Positions 1 through 5,231 of a stretch of 5,231 nt of DNA are shown piece by piece. Numbering within the stretch: position 1 is the first letter of the stretch; each line of letters begins with the position of its first letter. The position numbers were made by a program, and so were the translations under genes. The stretch comes from Clostridiales bacterium (lineage in GTDB: Bacteria; Bacillota; Clostridia; Tissierellales; Dethiosulfatibacteraceae). The stretch is taken from contig DMAP01000390.1 in the NCBI GenBank assembly GCA_003446975.1, positions 1 to 5,231 of the forward strand. The letters are read 5' to 3'. A model generated the notes under the pieces. The model made no database searches and was not told where the DNA came from. It was given only the letters and a program-made list of their open reading frames with translations.

Positions 1-131
1 GATGGGCGGGAGGCTGTACAAGTGGACATGGCATCAGTGGGACCAGTCAGTTGTCTATTCTCAGTTGGGTAGCCTCCATATTTTTCTTTATTGGTGGCAT
101 CGTAACAGCTTTTCTGATCTATGGATTTTAG
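1..131 (+). CDS. YeeE/YedE family sulfur-compound transporter half, C-terminal fragment (5' end outside window)
   Basis: This is the last 42 codons of a membrane protein, read in the frame starting at base 3 and ending at TAG 129-131. The visible peptide begins with WAGGCTSGHGISGTSQLS, a family signature of YeeE/YedE (COG2391) inner-membrane proteins. It continues as a hydrophobic helix rich in F, I and V and ends in LIYGF. Members of this family, such as TsuA/YeeE, move thiosulfate or related sulfur species. The Cys in the GGC(T/S)SGHG motif is one of the conserved cysteines lining the pathway. The fragment lies 15 bp upstream of a second YeeE/YedE-type gene, so the two are probably co-transcribed halves of one transporter. 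The family call is firm from the motif. The substrate is not shown by the sequence, and the start and full length are not visible. Confidence 0.88.
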   Translation, partial: WAGGCTSGHGISGTSQLSILSWVASIFFFIGGIVTAFLIYGF

Positions 132-146
132 GGGGTGAGTTGAGAG

Positions 147-704
147 ATGACTAAACTACATGAAAATAAGAATATACAAATGTTTTTAGGATTGGTGATG
201 GGTATTGTCTTTGGATTTCTCCTTCATAAAGGTGGCGTATCAAAATATGACATTATTTTGGCACAACTCAGATTGACTGATTTTACCGTCCTTAAAATCA
301 TGCTTTCCGCTGTCATCGTAACGATGCTTGGTATCAGTTACCTATATCCCAAGGGAAGTATAAAGCTTCAGGTCAAACCCGGATCCATAAAAAATTCTGT
401 TATAGGAGGTCTTATATTTGGTGTTGGATTTGCAACACTGGGTTATTGTCCAGGAACTATAGCTGCAGCAGTTGGAAATGGTTATCTGGATGGTTTGATT
501 GGTGGTATGATAGGAATTATTATAGGCTCAGGAATATACGCTGCTTTTTATAGCAATTGGAAAAAGAAGAAACTTATTACTGAAGATAGATACAGTGGTA
601 AATCATTGTTTGATTCTATACAAGGGAATCCGTTCAGATACACATTACCTTTTTCAGCTATACTTGTTTTAATCATGATAGTAGTTGAAATTGCAGGACT
701 TTAG
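147..704 (+). CDS. YeeE/YedE (DUF6691-like) sulfur-compound transporter half
   Basis: This is a 185-residue polytopic membrane protein with about five predicted hydrophobic segments (near residues 13-27, 46-66, 82-105, 112-133 and 166-184). The segment from 86 to 104 carries a glycine-rich run ending in GYCPGT, with Cys101. This matches the G-x-G...G-x-C-x-G element of YeeE/YedE proteins and of the short DUF6691 type. FGFLLHKGG near residues 22-30 is also typical of the family. The ATG at 147 is preceded by GGGGGTGAG (131-139), a Shine-Dalgarno that begins inside the stop codon of the preceding gene. Two adjacent short YeeE/YedE genes are a known arrangement in which each protein supplies one half of the fold. 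A role in uptake or exchange of thiosulfate, sulfide or polysulfide is inferred from the family. Selenium or another substrate cannot be excluded. Confidence 0.85.
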   Translation: MTKLHENKNIQMFLGLVMGIVFGFLLHKGGVSKYDIILAQLRLTDFTVLKIMLSAVIVTMLGISYLYPKGSIKLQVKPGSIKNSVIGGLIFGVGFATLGYCPGTIAAAVGNGYLDGLIGGMIGIIIGSGIYAAFYSNWKKKKLITEDRYSGKSLFDSIQGNPFRYTLPFSAILVLIMIVVEIAGL

Positions 705-712
705 GAGGAATC

Positions 713-1063
713 ATGCTGGAATACCCACATGAGTTATTACACAATTTATCTGTTATTATGGCACTTCTTGCAATGGTTATTATGGTCTATGGTGTTATAG
801 TTGCTTTTGTTAAGCTTGTTTATTCAGAGATGAGACGGAAAGAAAGATTCATATGCTATGATGATAGAGAGGAACTACGAGTCAATCTGGGTTCATATAT
901 ATTGCTTGCACTTGAAATACTGATTGTAGCGGATGTTATCGAGTCTATATCAAATAGAACATATGAGGACTTGATTATCCTGGCGGGTATTGTTGTTATA
1001 AGAACTATGATGGGCTATTTTCTGGATAAGGAGTTGGCTTCCCACATAAAGCATAAAAAATAG
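713..1063 (+). CDS. DUF1622 family membrane protein
   Basis: This is a 116-residue protein with three predicted transmembrane segments, at about residues 12-37, 59-78 and 84-104. A charged cytoplasmic-type loop (RRKERF...DDREELR) lies between the first two. The pattern R-x-N-L-G...L-E-I-L-I-V-A-D in the second segment and V-V-I-R-T with a C-terminal L-D-K-E-L-A fits DUF1622, a widespread family without an assigned biochemical function. The start at 713 is supported by TAGGAGG at 702-708, which overlaps the stop codon of the upstream transporter gene. The 8-bp spacing implies co-transcription and perhaps translational coupling. Its position behind a split sulfur-compound transporter suggests an accessory role at the membrane, but that is inference from context only. 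A hairpin terminator begins at its last base. Confidence 0.82.
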   Translation: MLEYPHELLHNLSVIMALLAMVIMVYGVIVAFVKLVYSEMRRKERFICYDDREELRVNLGSYILLALEILIVADVIESISNRTYEDLIILAGIVVIRTMMGYFLDKELASHIKHKK

Positions 1064-1083
1064 AGTGCGGTTATCCGCACTCT
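1062..1083. terminator. Bidirectional rho-independent terminator between convergent genes
   Basis: The arms AGAGTGCGG (1062-1070) and CCGCACTCT (1075-1083) form a perfect 9-bp stem around a TTAT loop. Read on the - strand, the stem is followed by A and then six T residues (complement of 1060-1055), a standard intrinsic terminator for the leftward gene. Read on the + strand, the T-tract is weaker: four T residues at 1088-1091 after a CAGC gap. The left arm includes two bases of the DUF1622 stop codon. The element lies between the 3' ends of genes facing each other, as expected for a shared terminator. Confidence 0.85.
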
Positions 1084-1099
1084 CAGCTTTTATATTTGA

Positions 1100-1435
1100 T
1101 TACCATTTCCCTTTTCCAACATGTCCTGCAATTTCAGCCTTACACATCTGCTTGAGCTGCCATGCCATATCTTGAGCCTTCTTGAATATGTCAACACATG
1201 GTGGATCCAAATCTAGTTCCTCTCCTTCATCTGCCAATTCTTCAATTGCCATACAAAGGTTGATGATATCCATATGTATATCATTTGTTCTGTCTGAGTT
1301 GATGATTTTGTCTGCGGCTTCATCGCTCAATACGTCAAATTTCTCTCTCGCTGCACCGCACTTGGGGCACTTATCGCCTAATTTACTCTCTTCTGTTACA
1401 AATCCACATACCGAACATTTTAACAATTTTTCCAT
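1100..1435 (-). CDS. Rubredoxin-like zinc/iron-binding protein with uncharacterised helical C-terminal domain
   Basis: This is a 111-residue soluble protein. The first 33 residues hold a rubredoxin-like knuckle pair, C7-S-V-C10-G and C23-P-K-C26-G, followed by E31-K-F33, as in the C-terminal module of rubrerythrins. It would bind one Fe or Zn by four cysteines. The spacing between the two pairs (12 residues) is short, like rubrerythrin modules and unlike classical rubredoxin. The rest is predicted helical, with acidic stretches (EELADEGEELDLD), a DPPC motif at 77-80, further cysteines at 61 and 98, and a basic end GHVGKGKW. No rubrerythrin diiron E-x-x-H ligand set is evident, so it is not a full rubrerythrin. 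The start is backed by AGGAGGT on the - strand (about 1443-1449), 7 to 8 bases upstream of the ATG. A role in electron transfer or oxidative-stress defence is plausible for an anaerobe but not shown. Confidence 0.8.
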   Translation of the reverse strand: MEKLLKCSVCGFVTEESKLGDKCPKCGAAREKFDVLSDEAADKIINSDRTNDIHMDIINLCMAIEELADEGEELDLDPPCVDIFKKAQDMAWQLKQMCKAEIAGHVGKGKW

Positions 1436-1471
1436 ATATGATACCTCCTGGGAATTTTATTATGTTGCACA

Positions 1472-1499
1472 CATATATATTTTAACATTTATCTGTCAA
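1472..1499 (-). promoter_or_regulatory. Predicted sigma-A-type promoter of the rubredoxin-like gene
   Basis: On the - strand there is a consensus -35 box TTGACA (complement of 1494-1499). A 16-bp spacer and the -10-like hexamer TATATG (complement of 1472-1477) follow. The start of transcription would fall near 1465, giving a leader of about 30 nucleotides that contains the ribosome binding site. The -35 box is perfect. The -10 box is only a 4 of 6 match inside an alternating AT run, so its exact register is uncertain. Confidence 0.55.
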
Positions 1500-1591
1500 A
1501 AAACAATATAATTAGTTCAAATTTATAATATAACTAAAATATTTTGGATCTTTAAAGCTAATAATCATCAAACGCAACCTAATAAATATGT

Positions 1592-1620
1592 TTGAATAAA
1601 GCTGAATTATATGCTATTAT
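1592..1620 (+). promoter_or_regulatory. Predicted promoter of the RND efflux operon (extended -10)
   Basis: TTGAAT at 1592-1597 and TATTAT at 1615-1620 are separated by exactly 17 bp. The -10 box is preceded by TGC (1612-1614), giving an extended -10 element. Both boxes match the vegetative sigma-A consensus at 5 of 6 positions. Transcription would begin around 1626-1628, at the left edge of the GC-rich dyad described next, so the promoter and operator geometry agree with each other. Confidence 0.65.
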
Positions 1621-1625
1621 TTAGG

Positions 1626-1646
1626 AACCGACTGGTCGGTCGGGTT
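1626..1646. promoter_or_regulatory. Predicted TetR-family operator at the efflux operon transcription start
   Basis: ACCGACTGGTCGGT at 1627-1640 is a dyad with perfect 6-bp arms around a 2-bp centre. It is followed by an overlapping third half-site (GGTCGG, then GTCGGG, ending GGTT at 1646). It stands out as a GC-rich island in an otherwise very AT-rich spacer. Dyads of the ACCGAC...GTCGGT type are common binding sites of TetR/AcrR-family repressors upstream of multidrug efflux genes (family knowledge). Because it covers the expected start site just downstream of the -10 box, a bound repressor would block initiation. No regulator gene is within the window, so the binding protein is unidentified. 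Confidence 0.65.
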
Positions 1647-1655
1647 AAAATTGAC

Positions 1656-1669
1656 GGAGGTGCATTTTG
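1656..1669 (+). promoter_or_regulatory. Ribosome binding site that supports a TTG start
   Basis: GGAGGT at 1656-1661 lies five bases upstream of TTG 1667-1669. No in-frame ATG or GTG lies between this site and the signal peptide. The next in-frame ATG is codon 10, inside the hydrophobic core, and starting there would remove the basic N-terminus (K-N-R) needed for export. The TTG is therefore the best start. Confidence 0.75.
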
Positions 1670-2779
1670 AAAAACAGACTTGGAATAGTATTAATGATAA
1701 TTTTGTTGGTTGTGTTTATTGCAGCATGTTCAACCAATCAGACTGTTGCAGAATCAGAAGAGAGTTTCATTGCGGTAGAAATAGAAATCTTGCAAAGATC
1801 GCAGCTATATATTGAAAATAAATTTACTGGAAGGGCATATCCGAGCAATGATGCATATATTTTGCCACCTTTAATGGCAGAAGTAGAGGAAATTAATGTG
1901 TCAGTAGGAGACTTGGTTAAAAAAGACCAGGCATTGTTCAGATTGGACAAGAAAAATATTCAAAACCAAGTGGATCAGGCTAATGCGGCTTATCAGGCTG
2001 CTTTGGCCAATCTTGCCATGACTACAGAACAGATCAATGCCGCTAAAGATGCATTTGAAAGAACTAAGTCACTATATGAGTCAGGCGTTGTTTCGAGGGC
2101 TCAATACGATCAAGCGGAATTGGCGGCATCGGAAAAACCGATCAATACAATTTCCAAAAGCGTGGAACAGGCAAGACTTGCCTACACACAGGCAGTCGAT
2201 GCCCTTGACAACACCATTGTTAAAGCGCCCATAGAAGGGACCGTAACCTCAGTGGATATTAAGGAAGGCCAGATTGCCCTGAGTTCTCAACCGGCTATTG
2301 TTATTATGAATCTTGCCCAAATGACCGTTAAGATCAATGTTACGGAAGGTATCGTCAATAATTTATTCGTCGGGCAGCCGGTCGAAATTAAAATTGACTC
2401 GGCTGATTTAGAGACGAACGCAGAGATTATTTCGGTCAGCAATGCAGTAGACCCGATGACAAACCTATATAATGTGGAAATCTCACTCGAAAACAACAGC
2501 TTGATAAAAGCTGGGATGTTTGCTCAGGTTACAATCAATACGGATATAAGAGAAGATAGATTATCAGTCCCTGGGAACGCAGTGTTGGAAAAAAATGGTG
2601 TCAGCATAGTTTATGTGGAAGACAATGGAATGGCGTTTGAAAAAAAAGTCATTACAGGTTTGGATACAGGACAAAGGGTTGAAATCATATCTGGATTGGA
2701 AGCGGGTCAAAGAATTATTGTAAAAGGGCAGAACTATATCAGTGATGGCAGTATCGTTAAAGTCGTGAGGGGTGAGTAA
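1667..2779 (+). CDS. RND efflux periplasmic adaptor lipoprotein (membrane fusion protein, HlyD/AcrA family)
   Basis: This 370-residue adaptor would link an RND permease to the exit route. Residues 1-20 form a lipoprotein signal peptide (K-N-R, hydrophobic core, lipobox I-A-A-C), with Cys21 as the lipidation site. The first half of the lipoyl/barrel-sandwich domain is near 63-95 (P-P-L-M-A-E-V...V-G-D-L-V-K-K-D-Q-A-L). An Ala/Gln-rich alpha-hairpin follows at about 97-182. The second lipoyl half starts at I-V-K-A-P-I-E-G-T-V (184-193), and beta-barrel and membrane-proximal domains follow (A-G-M-F-A at 282-286, V-P-G-N-A-V at 301-306). The hairpin tip carries R132-x3-L136-x6-S143, the RLS pattern that in Gram-negative adaptors contacts TolC. 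The length is normal for the family. The permease starts 2 bp after its stop codon, so the two are co-transcribed and probably act as one complex. Expression is probably under the upstream dyad. The substrate is unknown. Confidence 0.93.
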   Translation: MKNRLGIVLMIILLVVFIAACSTNQTVAESEESFIAVEIEILQRSQLYIENKFTGRAYPSNDAYILPPLMAEVEEINVSVGDLVKKDQALFRLDKKNIQNQVDQANAAYQAALANLAMTTEQINAAKDAFERTKSLYESGVVSRAQYDQAELAASEKPINTISKSVEQARLAYTQAVDALDNTIVKAPIEGTVTSVDIKEGQIALSSQPAIVIMNLAQMTVKINVTEGIVNNLFVGQPVEIKIDSADLETNAEIISVSNAVDPMTNLYNVEISLENNSLIKAGMFAQVTINTDIREDRLSVPGNAVLEKNGVSIVYVEDNGMAFEKKVITGLDTGQRVEIISGLEAGQRIIVKGQNYISDGSIVKVVRGE

Positions 2780-2781
2780 AC

Positions 2782-5231
2782 ATGCTATCAAAATTTTCAG
2801 TAAAAAGACCTGTAACGATTGTTATGATGGTACTGATAGTTGTTTTGATTGGGTCAGTCTCCCTCTCAAAATTACCTATAGACCTTTTGCCTTCGATAGA
2901 ATATCCTGTTGCTGTAGTGTCTACATCATATACTGGCGTAGGCCCTGAAGAAATTGAAACCCTTGTGACGCGACCATTGGAAGATGTCTTGACAACAGTA
3001 GAGAATATAGATTCTATCAGGTCTATTTCATCAGAAGGAAGCTCATTGATTATTCTTCAATTCAATTTTGGCACTGATATGGAATTTGCTGCACTTGAAA
3101 TACGTGAAAAGATAGATCTGGTTAAGGGATTCTTGCCAACAGAAGCTCGAAATCCAACCGTTTTTAAGTTTGATCCCAATGCCATACCGATAATGTATCT
3201 GACAATTGAGAGTCGAGGGGATTTGTTTACAACGCAAAATCTGGCAGAAGATATCGTCAAGACCAGGCTAGAGAGGATTCAAGGGGTTGCCTCTGTTGAA
3301 GTTAGTGGTGGATACACTAAAGAGGTTCAAGTTCGGTTGATAGACAGCAAAGTCAAGGGATATGGATTGACCGGTGAGTATATTTCGCAAATTTTAGCGG
3401 CAGAAAACCTCAATCTGCCTGGAGGAGAAGTTTTCAAAGGAAACAACACCCTGACAGTGAGAACCATAGGAGAGTTCCAGAATGTGGAGGAACTGAGCAA
3501 CGCAAATATTCCTTTGCCTAGAGGTGGAACGGTAAGACTCAAGGATCTATCCACTGTAGAGCTTGTCAATACTGAAAGAACAAGCATTGCAAAGTATAAT
3601 GGAGAGGATACTCTTGAGCTGACCATCATGAAACAATCAGGGGTTAATACGGTGGGTGTTAGCCAGTTGATTAAGCAGCAAATTACCACACTTGAAGCAG
3701 AATATCCAAACATAGATATAAAAGTGGTATTTGATCAAGCTTCATTTATAAATCTCGCTATATTTCAGATGATAAGGAGTGCGCTGTTGGGTGGAGCTCT
3801 TGCTATTGTTGTGCTTCTGCTGTTTTTGAGAAATATCCGTTCAACAGTCATCATAGCGATTGCTATTCCTACATCAGTTGTTGCGACTTTTATATTGATG
3901 TATTTTGTGAATGTTACCATGAATATCATGACTCTGGGAGGATTAGCTCTGGGAGTAGGGATGCTGGTCGATAATTCTATTGTTGTCCTTGAAAACATAT
4001 TCAGGCATAGGAACGAGGGATATGAAAAGGAGGAGGCATCTGTTCTTGGAGCTAATGAGGTTTCAACAGCAGTTTCCGCATCTACATTCACGACAATAGC
4101 GGTCTTTTTGCCTATTGTCTTTGTGCAAGGAATTACTTCAACGATTTTCAAAGAGTTGGCTATGACAATTACCTTTGCATTATTAAGTTCACTGTTGATT
4201 GCACTAACTTTGATACCAATGATGTCATCCAAATTGCTAACTGCGAAGAATATCAAATTGGATTCAGGTAAAGACGAAGAGCTACACAATGAAAAAGGGT
4301 TTTTGAATAAAGTTAAAAAGTATTATCGAAAAACATTGAGTGTCAGTCTAAAACATAGACTTTTTGTGTTTATCGTCAGTATCGTTATTTTTGTAGGAAG
4401 CTTAAGTACTTTGCTAACTATTGGTTCATCTTTTTTTCCTGCTACCGATGAAGGACAGCTGGACATCAGCATTAGATTGCCCATCGGGGCTGAACTGAAG
4501 GAAACCGAAGTAATCACGACTGATGTTGAAAGTATACTTTATCAGATTCCAGAGGTCGACTACCTTTTTACAAGCATAGGAACAGGAGGAGGATTTGGTG
4601 GATTAAGGGGAGGCTCTAGCAACAGATCAAATATATCTGTCACCCTCGTCGGATTATCTGATAGAGATCGAAACACAATGGAAGTTGCAGATGAAGTCAG
4701 AAACCTGACCAAAGAAATCCCAGGAGCTGAGATTGGCGTCACATCTTCATCAAGAATGATGGCTGTGGGATTTGGCGGTGGTGGGATCAGTATAGCAATT
4801 AGAGGCGACGATATCTCTATCCTCGAAAAAATCAGCCTAGACATCAGGGATATAATGGAGGAGGTTGACGGAACAAGAGAAATTGCTGTTTCGCTGGAAG
4901 AAGGCATACCGGAGATACAGGTAAGAGTAGATAAAGATAGGGCATCTCAATATGGATTGAATTCATTCGCAATAGCCAATACAGTCAGAAACACCCTTTC
5001 AGGCAATGTAGCGACTCGGTTAAAAATGGAAGGCGAAGAGATTAATGTTGTGATAGTAGGGGATGAGGTCTACTCACAAAGCGTATCAAGTTTGGAGATG
5101 TTGCCATTGTCTACACCAATGGGCACTACAGTTCCCTTATCTCAAGTAGCTGAAGTCTATATGGCTAGAGGTCCAATCAGTATTCAACGTGAGGATCAGG
5201 CCAGAGTGGTTTCGGTAAGCGCGGAAACATA
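2782..5231 (+). CDS. RND family efflux permease (HAE/AcrB-SwrC-like), 3' end outside window
   Basis: The frame stays open for 816 codons to the window end; full RND pumps have about 1000-1050 residues. The start ATG follows the adaptor stop by 2 bp and has GAGGGGTGAG (2767-2776) as its Shine-Dalgarno. TM1 is at about residues 11-30, followed by the first periplasmic porter/docking loop with conserved G-P-E-E-I-E...V-T-R-P-L-E-D (54-68). TM2 to TM6 lie near 334-350, 354-374, 379-403, 430-452 and 460-482. A cytoplasmic linker leads to TM7 (about 524-546), then F-F-P-A-T-D-E-G-Q (551-559), the classic start of the second periplasmic loop. TM4 carries G-M-L-V-D397-N398-S-I-V-V-L-E-N, the proton-relay motif with Asn at the second position where AcrB has Asp408. 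TM8 to TM12, including the relay lysine of TM10, are not visible. The general features resemble SwrC-type pumps of Firmicutes. The substrate (drug, lipopeptide, bile salt or other) cannot be read from the sequence. Confidence 0.95.
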   Translation, partial: MLSKFSVKRPVTIVMMVLIVVLIGSVSLSKLPIDLLPSIEYPVAVVSTSYTGVGPEEIETLVTRPLEDVLTTVENIDSIRSISSEGSSLIILQFNFGTDMEFAALEIREKIDLVKGFLPTEARNPTVFKFDPNAIPIMYLTIESRGDLFTTQNLAEDIVKTRLERIQGVASVEVSGGYTKEVQVRLIDSKVKGYGLTGEYISQILAAENLNLPGGEVFKGNNTLTVRTIGEFQNVEELSNANIPLPRGGTVRLKDLSTVELVNTERTSIAKYNGEDTLELTIMKQSGVNTVGVSQLIKQQITTLEAEYPNIDIKVVFDQASFINLAIFQMIRSALLGGALAIVVLLLFLRNIRSTVIIAIAIPTSVVATFILMYFVNVTMNIMTLGGLALGVGMLVDNSIVVLENIFRHRNEGYEKEEASVLGANEVSTAVSASTFTTIAVFLPIVFVQGITSTIFKELAMTITFALLSSLLIALTLIPMMSSKLLTAKNIKLDSGKDEELHNEKGFLNKVKKYYRKTLSVSLKHRLFVFIVSIVIFVGSLSTLLTIGSSFFPATDEGQLDISIRLPIGAELKETEVITTDVESILYQIPEVDYLFTSIGTGGGFGGLRGGSSNRSNISVTLVGLSDRDRNTMEVADEVRNLTKEIPGAEIGVTSSSRMMAVGFGGGGISIAIRGDDISILEKISLDIRDIMEEVDGTREIAVSLEEGIPEIQVRVDKDRASQYGLNSFAIANTVRNTLSGNVATRLKMEGEEINVVIVGDEVYSQSVSSLEMLPLSTPMGTTVPLSQVAEVYMARGPISIQREDQARVVSVSAET

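Noticed and set aside
1182..1511. Open frame of 109 codons on the + strand opposite the rubredoxin-like gene
   Set aside because: It is antisense to a protein with clear Cys4 motifs and a strong ribosome binding site. Its own translation is low-complexity Ser-rich with no recognisable motif.
1523..1537. TTATAAT half-site resembling a PerR box upstream of the rubredoxin-like gene promoter
   Set aside because: Only the left half matches the inverted-repeat consensus. The right half is poor, and such words are common by chance in this AT-rich spacer.
1536..1545. AAAATATTTT palindrome in the divergent spacer
   Set aside because: It is a 10-bp AT-only dyad without extended arms, expected by chance in sequence of this composition.
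4588..4615. Glycine-rich run in the second periplasmic loop of the permease, considered as an insertion or repeat
   Set aside because: Glycine-rich loops at this position, followed by a segment like S-V-T-L-V...R-D-R, are usual in SwrC-like RND pumps. There is no DNA-level tandem repeat.
3327..4907. Several long open frames on the - strand (for example 3327-3713, 3765-4289 and 4560-4907)
   Set aside because: All lie opposite the RND permease, whose + frame is unbroken and full of family motifs. The - frames give Ser/Ile/Pro-rich shadow translations.
1..5231. Search for CRISPR arrays, tRNA or rRNA genes, insertion-sequence ends, attachment sites and riboswitches
   Set aside because: No regularly spaced repeats, cloverleaf with a CCA-type acceptor, transposase motif or terminal inverted repeats were seen. 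The only spacer of note (1436-1666) is explained by two promoters, two ribosome binding sites and one operator.

Overview
The window looks like chromosomal DNA of a low-GC Firmicute, most likely an anaerobic member of the Clostridia. The reasons are the A+T-rich composition, strong AGGAGG-type ribosome binding sites, a TTG start with a good Shine-Dalgarno sequence, vegetative promoters close to consensus, and a small rubredoxin-like protein. This placement is inference; no rRNA or tRNA gene is present to confirm it.

Left part (1-1083, + strand): the end of an operon for membrane proteins. The 3' end of a YeeE/YedE-type sulfur-compound transporter half comes first. It is followed after 15 bp by a second, separately encoded YeeE/YedE half (147-704), and after 8 bp by a DUF1622 membrane protein (713-1063). 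A perfect GC-rich hairpin starts at the last base of the DUF1622 stop codon. It ends this operon and, from the other side, the convergent gene.

Middle (1100-1435, - strand): a 111-residue protein with an N-terminal rubredoxin-like Cys4 site and a helical C-terminal domain of unknown function. It has its own promoter (1472-1499) and a strong ribosome binding site.

Right part (1436-5231): a 231-bp divergent intergenic region leads into an RND efflux operon on the + strand. The promoter (TTGAAT, 17-bp spacer, extended TATTAT) is followed at the expected transcription start by a GC-rich dyad, ACCGACTGGTCGGT. This looks like a TetR-family operator. Next come a lipoprotein periplasmic-adaptor gene (TTG start, 1667-2779) and, 2 bp later, an RND permease gene (2782 to beyond the window end, 816 codons visible). 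The adaptor would bridge substrate capture to the permease, and the permease would drive export by ion-motive force. The cognate repressor is not in the window.

Nothing here is clearly a new kind of system. The points most worth a second look are the RLS (TolC-docking) motif in an adaptor from an apparently Gram-positive genome, the repressor-less operator, the split YeeE/YedE pair joined to DUF1622, and the uncharacterised C-terminal domain of the rubredoxin-like protein.
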